From assembly GCA_003670825.1 (NCBI GenBank), contig QWQL01000139.1, positions 1-14,303 of the forward strand: a stretch of DNA of 14,303 nt, written 5' to 3'. The position numbers and the translations under genes are program-made. Below, one piece after another: positions 7,147 to 14,303 of the stretch. The notes below the pieces were generated by a model. That model had not been told where the DNA came from and ran no database searches. It worked only from the letters and a program-made list of their open reading frames with translations. The stretch comes from Planctomycetota bacterium (GTDB lineage: Bacteria > Planctomycetota > Planctomycetia > Pirellulales > UBA1268). The stretch's first letter is position 1. Each line of letters starts with the position of its first letter.

Positions 7147-7238
7147 CGTGCCGGAAGGGCCGCCGGGTGGGCTGAGGCTCCGTACGAACCCCTGCACCGA
7201 CTCCGATATGGTTCGAGCGTGAGCGAGGGGAGGCTTCG

Positions 7239-7781
7239 TCAGGCCTGCTTGGGCCGGAAGGCGACGAGCCGTTCGGGCCTGGTGTCGAGCCGCGGGGGTG
7301 AGTCGTGACCCGTGTGGATGAGGTCGATGCAGTAGGGGATCGCCGGGAAGACGGCGTCGAGGCACTGACAGATGCTCCGCGGCCGGCCGGGCAGGTTGAC
7401 GACGAGGGCGGTGCCGCAGATGCCTGCTGTCTGGCGAGACAGGATCGCCGTAGGGACGTGCTTGAGCGACTCCTGCCGCATCAGTTCCCCGAAGCCGGGC
7501 AGCATCCGCGTGCAGACGCCCTCGGTGGCTTCGGGCGTGACGTCGCGGGGCGCGGGCCCGGTGCCACCGGTCGTCACGATCAGGCAGCAGCCCTCGTCGG
7601 CGAGGTCACGGATCGCCCGCATGATGGCGTCGAGGTCGTCGGGCACGATCTTTTCGCGGGGCTCCCACGCGGTCGCAAGCACGTCGCAGAGGTAGTCGCG
7701 GATCGCGGGGCCGCCCTCGTCGGGATACGCGCCCTGGCTGGCGCGGTCGGAGACGGTCAGGATGCCGATCAGCGCGGGCAT
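7239..7781 (-). CDS. mogA: Molybdopterin adenylyltransferase
   Basis: MogA/MoaB-fold enzyme that adenylates molybdopterin before molybdenum insertion. Starting at the ATG at 7781 gives 180 residues, with the family beginning GILTVSDRASQGAY immediately after. The pterin/nucleotide-binding TTGGTGPAPRDVTPEAT (70-86) and LPGFGELMRQESL (94-106), then PTAILSRQ (110-117) and VVNLPGRPRSI (127-137), match E. coli MogA nearly block for block, including the closing VAFRPK. Asp49 and Asp80 fit the two functional aspartates. An alternative in-frame ATG at 7847 adds 22 Pro/Thr-rich residues without similarity, so the shorter start is preferred, although neither has a good ribosome-binding site. The gene is convergent with hemB. 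No other molybdenum-cofactor gene is in the window. Confidence 0.93.
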   Translation of the reverse strand: MPALIGILTVSDRASQGAYPDEGGPAIRDYLCDVLATAWEPREKIVPDDLDAIMRAIRDLADEGCCLIVTTGGTGPAPRDVTPEATEGVCTRMLPGFGELMRQESLKHVPTAILSRQTAGICGTALVVNLPGRPRSICQCLDAVFPAIPYCIDLIHTGHDSPPRLDTRPERLVAFRPKQA

Positions 7782-7857
7782 GGGTGGTGGCGGTGTGATG
7801 GGTGTGGTGTCGGGATGCTGGTGGAGAACTGGTTTTAACAACGGCATGGCCTACGGA

Positions 7858-8235
7858 TCAGCCATGATCGTTCGGGGCCCACGAGAACAGCCGGAGGCGG
7901 TTGCCATCGGGATCGATGGCGATCAGTTCGCGGAACCCCTCGGGATGCCATCGGGGAGGAGTGGTGGCTGCGGCGGCCAGGCGGCCGTAAGCGGCGTCGA
8001 GGTCGGGCGTCTCGAAACCCAGGCTCCAGCGGCCGCTCGGCTCCCCGGGGGCTGCCCGCCCCATGATCGCCAGCCGGGTATCGCCGGCGTCGAGCAGGGC
8101 GTACTGGTCGTCCACCACCCGGAGGAGCACCTTGAGGCCGAGCACGTCGCGGTACCACTCGACGAGGTCCGCCCACCGCGCCGTGCGGAGTTCAACGCTA
8201 AAGAGCGACGGCTGGTGGGGGTGCGGTATGGTCAC
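7858..8235 (-). CDS. VOC-superfamily (glyoxalase/bleomycin-resistance fold) protein
   Basis: A 125-residue protein with two beta-alpha-beta-beta-beta modules. FSVELRTARWADLVEWYRDVLG (12-33) is the classical first module (strand, helix, YxxxLG). SLGFETPDLDAAYGRL (71-86) opens the second, and IAIDPDGNRLRLFSW (105-119) is its closing strand. The GTG start at 8235 is preferred: AGGA lies eight bases upstream and the fold begins at once, while the longer open frame upstream is unconserved. In metal-dependent VOC enzymes the closing strand usually carries Glu (DPDGNxxEL); here that site is Arg115, so a metal-dependent activity is doubtful. It is followed by mogA on the same strand, perhaps in one transcript. 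Substrate unknown. Confidence 0.85.
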   Translation of the reverse strand: MTIPHPHQPSLFSVELRTARWADLVEWYRDVLGLKVLLRVVDDQYALLDAGDTRLAIMGRAAPGEPSGRWSLGFETPDLDAAYGRLAAAATTPPRWHPEGFRELIAIDPDGNRLRLFSWAPNDHG

Positions 8236-8510
8236 GATGCTGATCCTGGCGGTGGCGATCGGAGTGTAGTCTGCGTCGGCTGAAAAACCGGCTTCTCCAA
8301 ATGCCGCCCATGGCCGACAATCCGAGGGCTCCGCGGAGCACCCCGCAGACGCTCGCACCCCCGGGAACCCGGCCACGCATGCACGACCCCCAGCACCCAC
8401 TATCCCAGAAGGCATCCCAAAGCCCCGCTCAGAATGTGGCACCTCAGCGCGAGGAATCACCGGGCTTGAAACCAGCTCCCACTCCTTCGTCTCCCCCAGC
8501 ATCCCTTTCC

Positions 8511-9992
8511 ATGGCCGCTTCGGCCCCGGCGGCCGGCACCGCTGCCCAGCTGGAAAAGGCCCGGCGGGACAAGTTCGACCGGCTCGTCGCCCTGGGCGTC
8601 GATCCGTGGGGCCACCGGTTCGACGGCGGCCGGCCGATCGCCGAGATCCGGGCCCGCGGAGAGGGGGTCGAGAAGACGGCCGACGACGGGCCGACCGTCC
8701 GCATCGCCGGCCGGATCATGCTCCTGAGGAACGCCGGCAGCCTGGTCTTCGTCGACCTGCACGACCGCACCGGCCGCATCCAGCTGATGCTCGGCAAGAA
8801 GCAGGTCGGCCCCGAGATCTGGAAGATCGTCGACTGCCTCGACCTCGGCGACCTGATCGGCGTCGACGGCCGGCTCGGCTGGTCGAAGACCGGCGAGCTG
8901 ACGGTGTTCGTCTCGCACCTCGAGTTTCTCACCAAGTCGCTGGCTACGCCCCCCGACAAATACCACGGTTTGGTCGATGCGGAACTCCGGCAGCGAATGC
9001 GGTACCTCGATCTGATTCATGGCGAGGGCGTTCGCGACCGATTTGTGGCCCGTAGCCGAATCGTCGAGGCTATTCGCCGCGTGCTTGCATCGCGGGATTA
9101 CCTGGAGGTGGAGGGGCCGACGCTCCAGGACACTGCCGGCGGCGCGGCCGCCCGGCCGTTCACCACACACCACAACGCGCTCGACATGCCGCTGGTGCTC
9201 CGGATCGCCCTGGAACTGCACCTCAAGCGGCTGCTCGTGGGGGGCATGGAGCGAGTCTTTGAACTCGGCCGCGTCTACCGAAACGAGGGCGTGAGCACCC
9301 GGCATAACCCCGAGTTCACGATGCTCGAGGCCTACGAGGCCTACGGCAACTACGAGACGATGATGGACCTCACCGAGGCGATCATCCTGGAGGCTGCGAA
9401 GGTGGCCGGATCGCCCACGCACTTCGAATGGATGGGTCGGCCCGTCGATCTCACACCGCCGTTTCGCCGCGCGAAGTACGACGACCTGCTCCGCCAGGTG
9501 ACCGGCTGTGATCCGGCTGACGCGGCGAGCGTGGCGGCCGCGGCCGCGGTCGCGGGCATCGAGACGGCGGGGCGACACCCCGACGTGGTCAAGAGCGACC
9601 TCTTCGAGGCCACTGTCGAGAAGACGCTCGACGGCCCGATCTTCGTGATCGACTATCCGGCGTCGATCTGCCCGCTCACCAAGCGGAAGGCGGGCGAGCC
9701 GCAGATCGCCGAGCGGTTCGAGCTCTACGTGGCCGGCATGGAACTGGCCAATGCCTACACCGAACTCAACGACCCGGACCTGCAGGAGGAGTTGTTTCGC
9801 ACGCAGTTGGCAGGGCTGGCGGCCGAGGATTCGATGGCCCGAATGGACACGGACTTCATCACGGCGCTGCGGCACGGCATGCCTCCCGCCGGCGGCCTGG
9901 GGATCGGCATCGACCGGCTGGTGATGTTTCTGACCGCCGCGCCGAGTATCCGCGACGTGATCCTGTTTCCGATCCACCGCCCGCGGGCGTAA
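8511..9992 (+). CDS. lysS: Lysyl-tRNA synthetase, class II
   Basis: Charges tRNA-Lys. From the ATG at 8511 the protein has 493 residues, the usual length, with an N-terminal OB-fold anticodon-binding domain (about 63-140, VRIAGRIMLLRNAGSLVFVDL and onward). The class II catalytic domain follows: EGPTLQDTAGGAAARPF at 201-217 after motif 1, motif 2 RVYRNEGVSTRHNPEFTMLE (254-273), and motif 3 GGLGIGIDRLVMFL (461-474). Residues CPLTKRK (387-393) and ELANAYTELNDP (411-422) are also LysRS landmarks. The frame remains open to 8301, but that 70-codon stretch is proline-rich low complexity and is not expected in LysRS. No ribosome-binding site and no T-box-like leader is evident. Confidence 0.96.
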   Translation: MAASAPAAGTAAQLEKARRDKFDRLVALGVDPWGHRFDGGRPIAEIRARGEGVEKTADDGPTVRIAGRIMLLRNAGSLVFVDLHDRTGRIQLMLGKKQVGPEIWKIVDCLDLGDLIGVDGRLGWSKTGELTVFVSHLEFLTKSLATPPDKYHGLVDAELRQRMRYLDLIHGEGVRDRFVARSRIVEAIRRVLASRDYLEVEGPTLQDTAGGAAARPFTTHHNALDMPLVLRIALELHLKRLLVGGMERVFELGRVYRNEGVSTRHNPEFTMLEAYEAYGNYETMMDLTEAIILEAAKVAGSPTHFEWMGRPVDLTPPFRRAKYDDLLRQVTGCDPADAASVAAAAAVAGIETAGRHPDVVKSDLFEATVEKTLDGPIFVIDYPASICPLTKRKAGEPQIAERFELYVAGMELANAYTELNDPDLQEELFRTQLAGLAAEDSMARMDTDFITALRHGMPPAGGLGIGIDRLVMFLTAAPSIRDVILFPIHRPRA

Positions 9993-10065
9993 GACCGGGC
10001 GATTCCGCAGGCTGCAAACCAGGCACCACCGCCGATGTGGCGGCACGCCCGCGGCGATTCTTGTG

Positions 10066-10086
10066 CGGGAACGGCCGCGGTTCCCG
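10066..10086 (+). other. Hairpin between lysS and the ABC permease gene
   Basis: CGGGAAC (10066-10072) pairs with GTTCCCG (10080-10086) around a seven-base loop. It lies 74 bases after the lysS stop. There is no following U-run, so it is at best a weak or factor-assisted terminator. A second possible hairpin, GGGGCGGG (10134-10141) with CCCGCCCC (10156-10163), lies just upstream of the permease gene. Confidence 0.35.
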
Positions 10087-10147
10087 GCGCCTGCCGGGGA
10101 AGGCCTTCTCCGCGGGAAGTACGGGGTTTCGGCGGGGCGGGGGGTCT

Positions 10148-10155
10148 GCTATCGT
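10148..10155 (+). promoter_or_regulatory. Possible -10 element for the ABC transporter genes
   Basis: GCTATCGT, within TGCTATCGT, resembles an extended -10 (TGnTATnnT) and lies 28 bases before the permease ATG. No good -35 is seen in the G-rich DNA upstream. A GAGAGG about 12 bases before the ATG would be the ribosome-binding site. Confidence 0.3.
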
Positions 10156-10183
10156 CCCGCCCCCACGAGAGGTTCCCGCCCCG

Positions 10184-11827
10184 ATGTACAAACTCTTGCT
10201 CTGCTGGCGGTATCTCCGCACCCGTTGGATCGCGCTGGCCAGCATCGTCAGCGTGACACTCGGCGTGGCGACGATGATCGTCGTCAACTCCGTCATGGCC
10301 GGCTTCTCATACGAGATGCAGACCAGGATCCACGGCATCCTCTCCGACCTCGTCTTCGAGAGCCACTCGCTCTCCGGTTTTCAGGATCCGCAGTGGCACA
10401 TGGACGAGATTCGCCGTGCCGCCGGCAGTGACATCGTTGGCATGACGCCCACGGTGGCCGTGCCCGCCATGCTCAACTTCCAGGTCCGCGGCCAGTGGGT
10501 GACCCGGCAGATCATGTTCATCGGCATCGATGAGGCGTCGCACGCGCACGTCAGCGACTTCGGCCGCTACCTCCAGCATCCCGGCAACCGCACCCAGTTG
10601 TCATTCGGCCTCCGCGAAGGGGGCTACGACACGGTCGACAGCCAGTCGGACACCACGCTGCCTACGCGTCCGGCCCTGGAGGGAGCAGGCTGGCCCCACC
10701 GGCGGATGCGGGTGGAGCGGGAACGGGTGTGGCGCGAGAAACTGGACGCCGACCGGCAGGCCACACACGCCGCCACTCCGGTGCCCACCGATTCCACGCG
10801 GTCGGTTGACCAGCAGGTCGATGCGGTGCTCGCAGCCACGTCAGCCGATGCTCCGGCGGCAGCGACCGTGGCCGCCACGCCGGCGACCGACCCGGCCGCC
10901 ACTGGAAAACCCGCCGACCCGTTCCGTCAGGCTCGCCCCGAGGAGGTTACCCGGATGGACCCGGCGCAGGAGCAGTTCACGGGCATCGTGCCGGGCATCG
11001 GGCTGGCGAGCTTCCGCGACACGTCGGGCATCGACCGCTTTCTCGTGCTTCCCGGCGACGACGTGAAGATCACCTTCCCCACGTCGGGCACCCCGCCGAA
11101 GGCCGTCAGCGACACCTTCACGGTCGTCGATTTCTACGAGAGCAAGATGAGCGAATACGACTCAAACTTCGTGTTCGTGCCGATCGCCGACCTGCAGCGG
11201 ATGCGGGGCATGATCGAACCGCAGACCGGCATCGCCAGCGTCAACTCGATTCAGATCAAGCTCCGCGAGGGGGCCGATCTCAACCAGGTTCGCGATCGTC
11301 TCCGCAAGGTGTTCCCCGCCGACCTCTACGCCGTTTCCACCTGGCGAGACAAGCAGGGACCGCTGCTCGCCGCAGTCGACATGGAGATGTCGGTGCTCAA
11401 CATCCTGCTGTTTTTGATCATTGCCGTGGCAGGCTTCGGCATCCTGGCGATCTTCTTCATGATCGTGGTGGAGAAGACCCGTGACATCGGCATCCTCAAG
11501 TCACTCGGCGCGAGCGCCGGCGGCATCGGCAGCATCTTCCTCGGCTATGGTCTGTTTCTGGGAATGGTCGGCGCCGGGGCGGGGCTGGCCCTGGGCCTGG
11601 CGATCGCCTGGAACATCAACCGGATTCGCGTCGCGGTCGAGTGGCTCACGGGTGAGCAGGTATTCGACCCGTCGATCTATTATTTCTACCGCATCCCCTC
11701 GATCATCGATCCCTTCACGGTCGCCTGGATCATCGTCGGGGCCGTGGGCATCGCCGTGGCGTCGAGTGTGCTGCCGGCGCTGAGGGCGGCACGGCTCCAT
11801 CCCGTGGAGGCGCTTCGCCATGACTGA
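10184..11827 (+). CDS. ABC transporter permease, LolC/LolE (FtsX-MacB) type
   Basis: Inner-membrane subunit of a lipoprotein-release type ABC transporter. The 547-residue protein has one N-terminal membrane segment (about 16-40), a large periplasmic region, and three C-terminal segments (about 403-428, 448-475, 512-534), the FtsX-family topology. VVEKTRDIGILKSLGAS at 428-444 is the cytoplasmic coupling helix, and PALRAARLHPVEALRHD ends the protein exactly as in the family. It is longer than E. coli LolC/LolE (about 400 residues). The excess is in the periplasmic part, where residues about 140-265 include an Ala/Pro/Thr-rich, probably disordered stretch (190-245). An upstream extension in the same frame is unconserved. 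The stop overlaps the next gene by eight bases. Substrate could be lipoproteins or another envelope molecule. Confidence 0.9.
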   Translation: MYKLLLCWRYLRTRWIALASIVSVTLGVATMIVVNSVMAGFSYEMQTRIHGILSDLVFESHSLSGFQDPQWHMDEIRRAAGSDIVGMTPTVAVPAMLNFQVRGQWVTRQIMFIGIDEASHAHVSDFGRYLQHPGNRTQLSFGLREGGYDTVDSQSDTTLPTRPALEGAGWPHRRMRVERERVWREKLDADRQATHAATPVPTDSTRSVDQQVDAVLAATSADAPAAATVAATPATDPAATGKPADPFRQARPEEVTRMDPAQEQFTGIVPGIGLASFRDTSGIDRFLVLPGDDVKITFPTSGTPPKAVSDTFTVVDFYESKMSEYDSNFVFVPIADLQRMRGMIEPQTGIASVNSIQIKLREGADLNQVRDRLRKVFPADLYAVSTWRDKQGPLLAAVDMEMSVLNILLFLIIAVAGFGILAIFFMIVVEKTRDIGILKSLGASAGGIGSIFLGYGLFLGMVGAGAGLALGLAIAWNINRIRVAVEWLTGEQVFDPSIYYFYRIPSIIDPFTVAWIIVGAVGIAVASSVLPALRAARLHPVEALRHD

Positions 11828-12554
11828 CGCCGCGCCGCCGCTGCTCCGGGTGCGGAGCCTTCGCAAGCAGTACCGCTCGGGCGACACCACGCTCGAAGTG
11901 CTCCGCGGCGTCGACTTCGACCTCGCCGCAGGTGAGTTCGTGTCGGTCGTCGGGCAGAGCGGATCGGGCAAGAGCACGCTGCTGCACCTGATGGGTCTGC
12001 TCGACGCCGCCGATGCCGGCGAGATCGAGCTCGACGGCGTCCGAGTCGACGGCCTTTCCACGGCGGGTCGCGACCGGCTGCGAAACACCGCGATCGGCAT
12101 GGTCTTTCAGTCGTATCACCTGCTCCCAGAGTTCGACGCGCTGGAAAACGTGCTCGCGCCTTTGATGGTGCGGTACGGGGTGCTCGAGTGGCTGAGGGTC
12201 CGCGGGGCGGCCCGAGCGCAGGCCCGCGGCCTGCTCGATCGCTTCGGTCTCGGTGGCCGGCTCCATCACAAGCCGCGGCAACTCTCCGGCGGGGAGATGC
12301 AGCGGGTGGCCATCGCCCGGGCGCTGGTGACGCAGCCGCGGGTGCTGCTCGCCGACGAGCCGACCGGCAATCTTGACGAGGCGACGGGGGCCGGGATTCT
12401 GGAGACGCTCTGCGAGTTGAACCGCACCGACGGGCTTTCTATAGTGCTCGTGACGCATGACGCGGCCGTCGCCCGGCAGGCCGACCGGATCGTCCGGCTG
12501 GCGGCAGGCCGCGTCGAGGATGCCCTGCCGGCCGCCCAGCGGTTGGCGGGATAG
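11820..12554 (+). CDS. lolD: ABC transporter ATP-binding protein, LolD-like
   Basis: A 244-residue ATPase that would pair with the overlapping permease. All nucleotide-binding motifs are intact: Walker A GQSGSGKST (45-53), Q-loop Gln97 in MVFQSYHLLPEF, signature LSGGEMQRVAIARAL (155-169), Walker B RVLLADEPTGNLD (174-186), and switch His213 in VTHD. The FQSYHLLPEFDALENV and ADEPTGNLD wording is typical of the LolD/MacB/FtsE group. Its ATG lies inside the last codons of the permease (eight-base overlap), with GGAGG nine bases upstream, so translation is coupled. The lolD symbol rests on the LolC/E-like partner; a MacB-like export role cannot be excluded. Confidence 0.93.
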   Translation: MTDAAPPLLRVRSLRKQYRSGDTTLEVLRGVDFDLAAGEFVSVVGQSGSGKSTLLHLMGLLDAADAGEIELDGVRVDGLSTAGRDRLRNTAIGMVFQSYHLLPEFDALENVLAPLMVRYGVLEWLRVRGAARAQARGLLDRFGLGGRLHHKPRQLSGGEMQRVAIARALVTQPRVLLADEPTGNLDEATGAGILETLCELNRTDGLSIVLVTHDAAVARQADRIVRLAAGRVEDALPAAQRLAG

Positions 12555-12612
12555 TTGCTTCGGTTGCGGCGCGCGACGGCCGGAACCCCCACCCGTTCAC
12601 CAGAAAGAGCCC

Positions 12613-13470
12613 ATGTCCCGCATCATCTTCATGAACGATCGCCTCGTGCCCGAGGAGCAGGCAGTCGTCAGCGTCTTCGACCACGGCCTGCTCTACGGCG
12701 ACGGCGTGTTCGAGGGGCTGCGGAGCTACTCAGGCAAGGTGTTTCGAATCGATGCCCACCTCGACCGACTGTACGACAGCGCGCGGGCGATCTGCCTGAC
12801 GATCCCGCTAGCCAAGGAGGCGGTGGCCAAGGCAGTCAACGACACGCTCACCGCCAACGGCCTTGCTGACGGCTATGTCCGCCTGGTGGTCACCCGCGGC
12901 GCGGGCAGCCTCGGCCTCGATCCCAACAAGACGAAGCACCCCCAGGTGATCGTGATCGCCGACACGATCAGCCTCTATCCGCGGGAGTTCTACGAGAAGG
13001 GCCTCCGGATCGTGACCGCCGCCACGCAGCGGACACACTCGGCCGCCCTCTCGCCCCGCATCAAGTCGCTCAACTACCTCAACAACATCATGGCCAAACT
13101 CGAGGGCCTCCAGGCCGGCTGCGTCGAGGCCCTGATGCTCAACCACAAGGGCGAGGTGGCCGAGTGCACCGGGGACAACGTGTTCATCGTCCGCGGTGGC
13201 CGACTGCTGACGCCGCCCCCCGATGCGGGCATCCTCGAGGGGATTACCCGCAACGCCGTGCTGGACCTTGCCCGGGCTGCGGGCATCGACTGTCGCGAGG
13301 CGACGCTCGTGCGGCACGATCTGTACACGGCGGACGAGTGCTTCCTGACAGGCACGGCCGCCGAGGTGATCCCAGTGGTGGAGATCGACGGCCGGCGGAT
13401 CGGGTCGGGCGTGCCCGGCCCGGTCACGAAGCGGCTCACCGACGACTTTCATACCCTCGTGCGGTCGTAG
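12613..13470 (+). CDS. ilvE: Branched-chain amino acid aminotransferase (class IV PLP enzyme)
   Basis: Transfers the amino group between glutamate and the keto acids of valine, leucine and isoleucine. The 285-residue protein has the fold-type IV layout: FDHGLLYGDGVFEGLRSY at 22-39, the pyridoxal-phosphate lysine Lys151 in PRIKSLNYLNNI, Glu184 in EVAECTGDNVF (the PLP-nitrogen ligand), GILEGITRNAVLDLA (206-220), and FLTGTAAEVIPV (244-255), which favours BCAT over D-amino-acid aminotransferase or aminodeoxychorismate lyase. The chosen ATG follows an AAGAG and lies 58 bases after lolD; the upstream in-frame extension is only lolD read in another frame. It ends ten bases from the convergent spoVG gene. 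Confidence 0.94.
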   Translation: MSRIIFMNDRLVPEEQAVVSVFDHGLLYGDGVFEGLRSYSGKVFRIDAHLDRLYDSARAICLTIPLAKEAVAKAVNDTLTANGLADGYVRLVVTRGAGSLGLDPNKTKHPQVIVIADTISLYPREFYEKGLRIVTAATQRTHSAALSPRIKSLNYLNNIMAKLEGLQAGCVEALMLNHKGEVAECTGDNVFIVRGGRLLTPPPDAGILEGITRNAVLDLARAAGIDCREATLVRHDLYTADECFLTGTAAEVIPVVEIDGRRIGSGVPGPVTKRLTDDFHTLVRS

Positions 13471-13480
13471 CGGCGCGGCG

Positions 13481-13900
13481 TCACTCGTCGCCGATGGCGT
13501 CGTACCGCGATGCGTAACCTGGCTCTCTCGAGCGGACGAGTTCGGCTTCGTACTCCGTCACGATCCGCTGCTGGAGCCGTTCCCGGCACGCGGCGTTGAT
13601 GGGGTGGGCGATGTCGGCGTAGAGCCGCGGGCGGCCCTCGTCTTCGCGGAGCGAGTTGGCGGTGGCCAGCCGGCCACCGCACTGGCTGCAGTAGTGGGCG
13701 CGAAGCGGGTTTTTCCCGCCGCAGCTGCCGCAGTACCCGGTGAGCTTGCGGCTGGGCATTGCCACAAACGGGCCACTGGGCCCACCGATCAGTTTCAGAT
13801 CGCGGACGACGAAGGCAGCATCGATCGTGATCGAGCAGAACGCCAGCAGCCGTTCGGCACCGGCGTCGACGAGTTTGATGCGGACGTCCGAGATTTCCAT
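13481..13900 (-). CDS. spoVG: SpoVG-family protein with inserted zinc ribbon
   Basis: SpoVG proteins are small nucleic-acid-binding regulators, known from Firmicutes sporulation and septation. The N-terminal half is clear: MEISDVRIKL, SITIDAAFVVRDLKLI (23-38) and GPFVAMPSRK (43-52), as is the later DIAHPINAACRERLQ (96-110). Between them, where classical SpoVG (about 85-100 residues) goes straight on, this 139-residue protein carries about 35 extra residues with CGSC (57-60) and CSQC (71-74) spaced ten apart, a zinc-ribbon pattern. I recall similar insertions in other planctomycete SpoVG proteins, but could not check. AAGGA sits about six bases before the ATG. It lies downstream of ispE, a neighbourhood also found around spoVG in Firmicutes. 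Regulatory target unknown. Confidence 0.9.
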   Translation of the reverse strand: MEISDVRIKLVDAGAERLLAFCSITIDAAFVVRDLKLIGGPSGPFVAMPSRKLTGYCGSCGGKNPLRAHYCSQCGGRLATANSLREDEGRPRLYADIAHPINAACRERLQQRIVTEYEAELVRSREPGYASRYDAIGDE

Positions 13901-13982
13901 TCGAGTTCCTTGGATGCAAAGTTATTGATCACGGAACACCCCGCCGTTACCCCCCTGATGAAGAAGAAACTCGGGGCAGCCG

Positions 13983-14006
13983 ACGGCTTACGAGTTTGCA
14001 AGCCGT
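13983..14006. other. Hairpin between ispE and spoVG
   Basis: ACGGCTT (13983-13989) and AAGCCGT (14000-14006) pair perfectly around a ten-base loop. It lies in the 132-base gap after the ispE stop on the minus strand. A pyrimidine-rich TTTCTTCTTC follows about 12 bases further on. It may be a weak ispE terminator or an mRNA-processing site, but lacks the immediate U-run of an intrinsic terminator. Confidence 0.4.
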
Positions 14007-14032
14007 GCGGCGGCTCGTTGGGCGGCCGGCGG

Positions 14033-14303
14033 TCAGGCCGGGGCGGCGAGCCGGACCACGAAAATGGCGGCACAGGCCGCGTCGCCCGCCTGCCGCGGGG
14101 CGGCGAGTCGGGCAGCCACTGCCGTGGCCTCCGCGATGGTCCGAGCCAGCGCAAAGCAGGCGCTGCCGCTGCCCGTCAGCCGCGGCGCGAAGCCCCCCGC
14201 CCGCTCGAGATCTTGAAGCACGCGGTCGATCTCCGGCGACAGGCTGCGGGCCGGCGGCTCGAGAGCGTTGGTCATGAACGGCAGTCCCGCGGGCAGTCCG
14301 CCG
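14033..14303 (-). CDS. ispE: 4-diphosphocytidyl-2-C-methyl-D-erythritol kinase, C-terminal part
   Basis: Only the last 90 residues are in the window; the frame enters from the right edge (first full codon at 14302) and ends with TGA at 14035-14033. The upstream sequence GLPAGLPFMTNALEPPARSL continues in frame, so the ATG at 14275 is internal. LTGSGSACFAL is the third GHMP-kinase motif (the GSGSxCF loop) and LEPPARSLSPEIDRVL the helix before it, both typical of IspE. The enzyme phosphorylates CDP-methylerythritol in the non-mevalonate isoprenoid pathway. Its place just upstream of spoVG matches a known gene neighbourhood and supports the call. The N-terminal ATP-binding motifs cannot be checked here. 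Confidence 0.88.
   Translation of the reverse strand, partial: GGLPAGLPFMTNALEPPARSLSPEIDRVLQDLERAGGFAPRLTGSGSACFALARTIAEATAVAARLAAPRQAGDAACAAIFVVRLAAPA

Noticed and set aside
7147..7238. Terminator between convergent hemB and mogA
   Set aside because: No stable stem followed by a T-run is visible on either strand in this 92-base gap.
8301..8510. In-frame upstream extension of lysS (70 codons)
   Set aside because: It is proline/serine/alanine-rich, unlike any LysRS N-terminus. The protein from the ATG at 8511 has the normal family length. The open frame is explained by high GC.
8451..10030. Similar segments around an AAACCAG core on both sides of lysS (8451-8480 and about 9999-10028)
   Set aside because: Outside the seven-base core only about half of the positions match, which is not enough to call a repeat or an attachment-site pair in GC-rich DNA.
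13983..14006. Possible tRNA arm in the ispE-spoVG gap
   Set aside because: Only a single stem-loop is present; no acceptor stem, T-arm consensus or cloverleaf could be built around it.

Overview
This 14.3-kb, GC-rich window reads as a bacterial chromosome segment, most likely from a planctomycete. That assignment is inference. It rests on the SpoVG homologue with an inserted four-cysteine zinc ribbon, the ispE-spoVG neighbourhood, a LolC/E-LolD type lipoprotein ABC pair and a lone EDB-type TatD hydrolase. Coding density is high, no gene-free stretch exceeds 300 bases, and I saw no rRNA, tRNA, CRISPR array or insertion sequence.

Region 1 (bases 1-4279, minus strand) is a cell-surface sugar cluster. 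In transcription order it holds rfbB, a broken remnant of rfbD/rmlD, rfbA, rfbC, and a long sulfotransferase-type protein that runs off the left edge. These would convert glucose-1-phosphate to dTDP-4-keto-rhamnose. The last reductase of dTDP-rhamnose synthesis survives here only as a C-terminal stub.

Region 2 (4429-7146, plus strand) is a compact four-gene run: a 78-residue helical protein of unknown function, a TatD-family metal hydrolase of the kind found in EDB (ebo) clusters, a QueD/6-pyruvoyl-tetrahydropterin synthase-family enzyme, and HemB with the non-zinc metal site. A nested inverted repeat next to an AT-rich hexamer lies between this run and the divergent rfbB.

Region 3 (7239-8235, minus strand) pairs a small VOC/glyoxalase-fold protein with mogA (molybdopterin adenylyltransferase). 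Region 4 (8511-13470, plus strand) carries lysS, a LolC/E-like ABC permease overlapping its LolD-like ATPase, and ilvE. Region 5 (13481-14303, minus strand) carries spoVG downstream of ispE, whose 5' part lies beyond the right edge.

The most notable observations are the decayed rmlD in an otherwise intact rml operon, the zinc-ribbon SpoVG, the isolated EDB-type hydrolase next to QueD and HemB, the large gene entering from the left edge, and the permease with a long Ala/Pro/Thr-rich insertion. Nothing here is clearly a new defence or mobile system.
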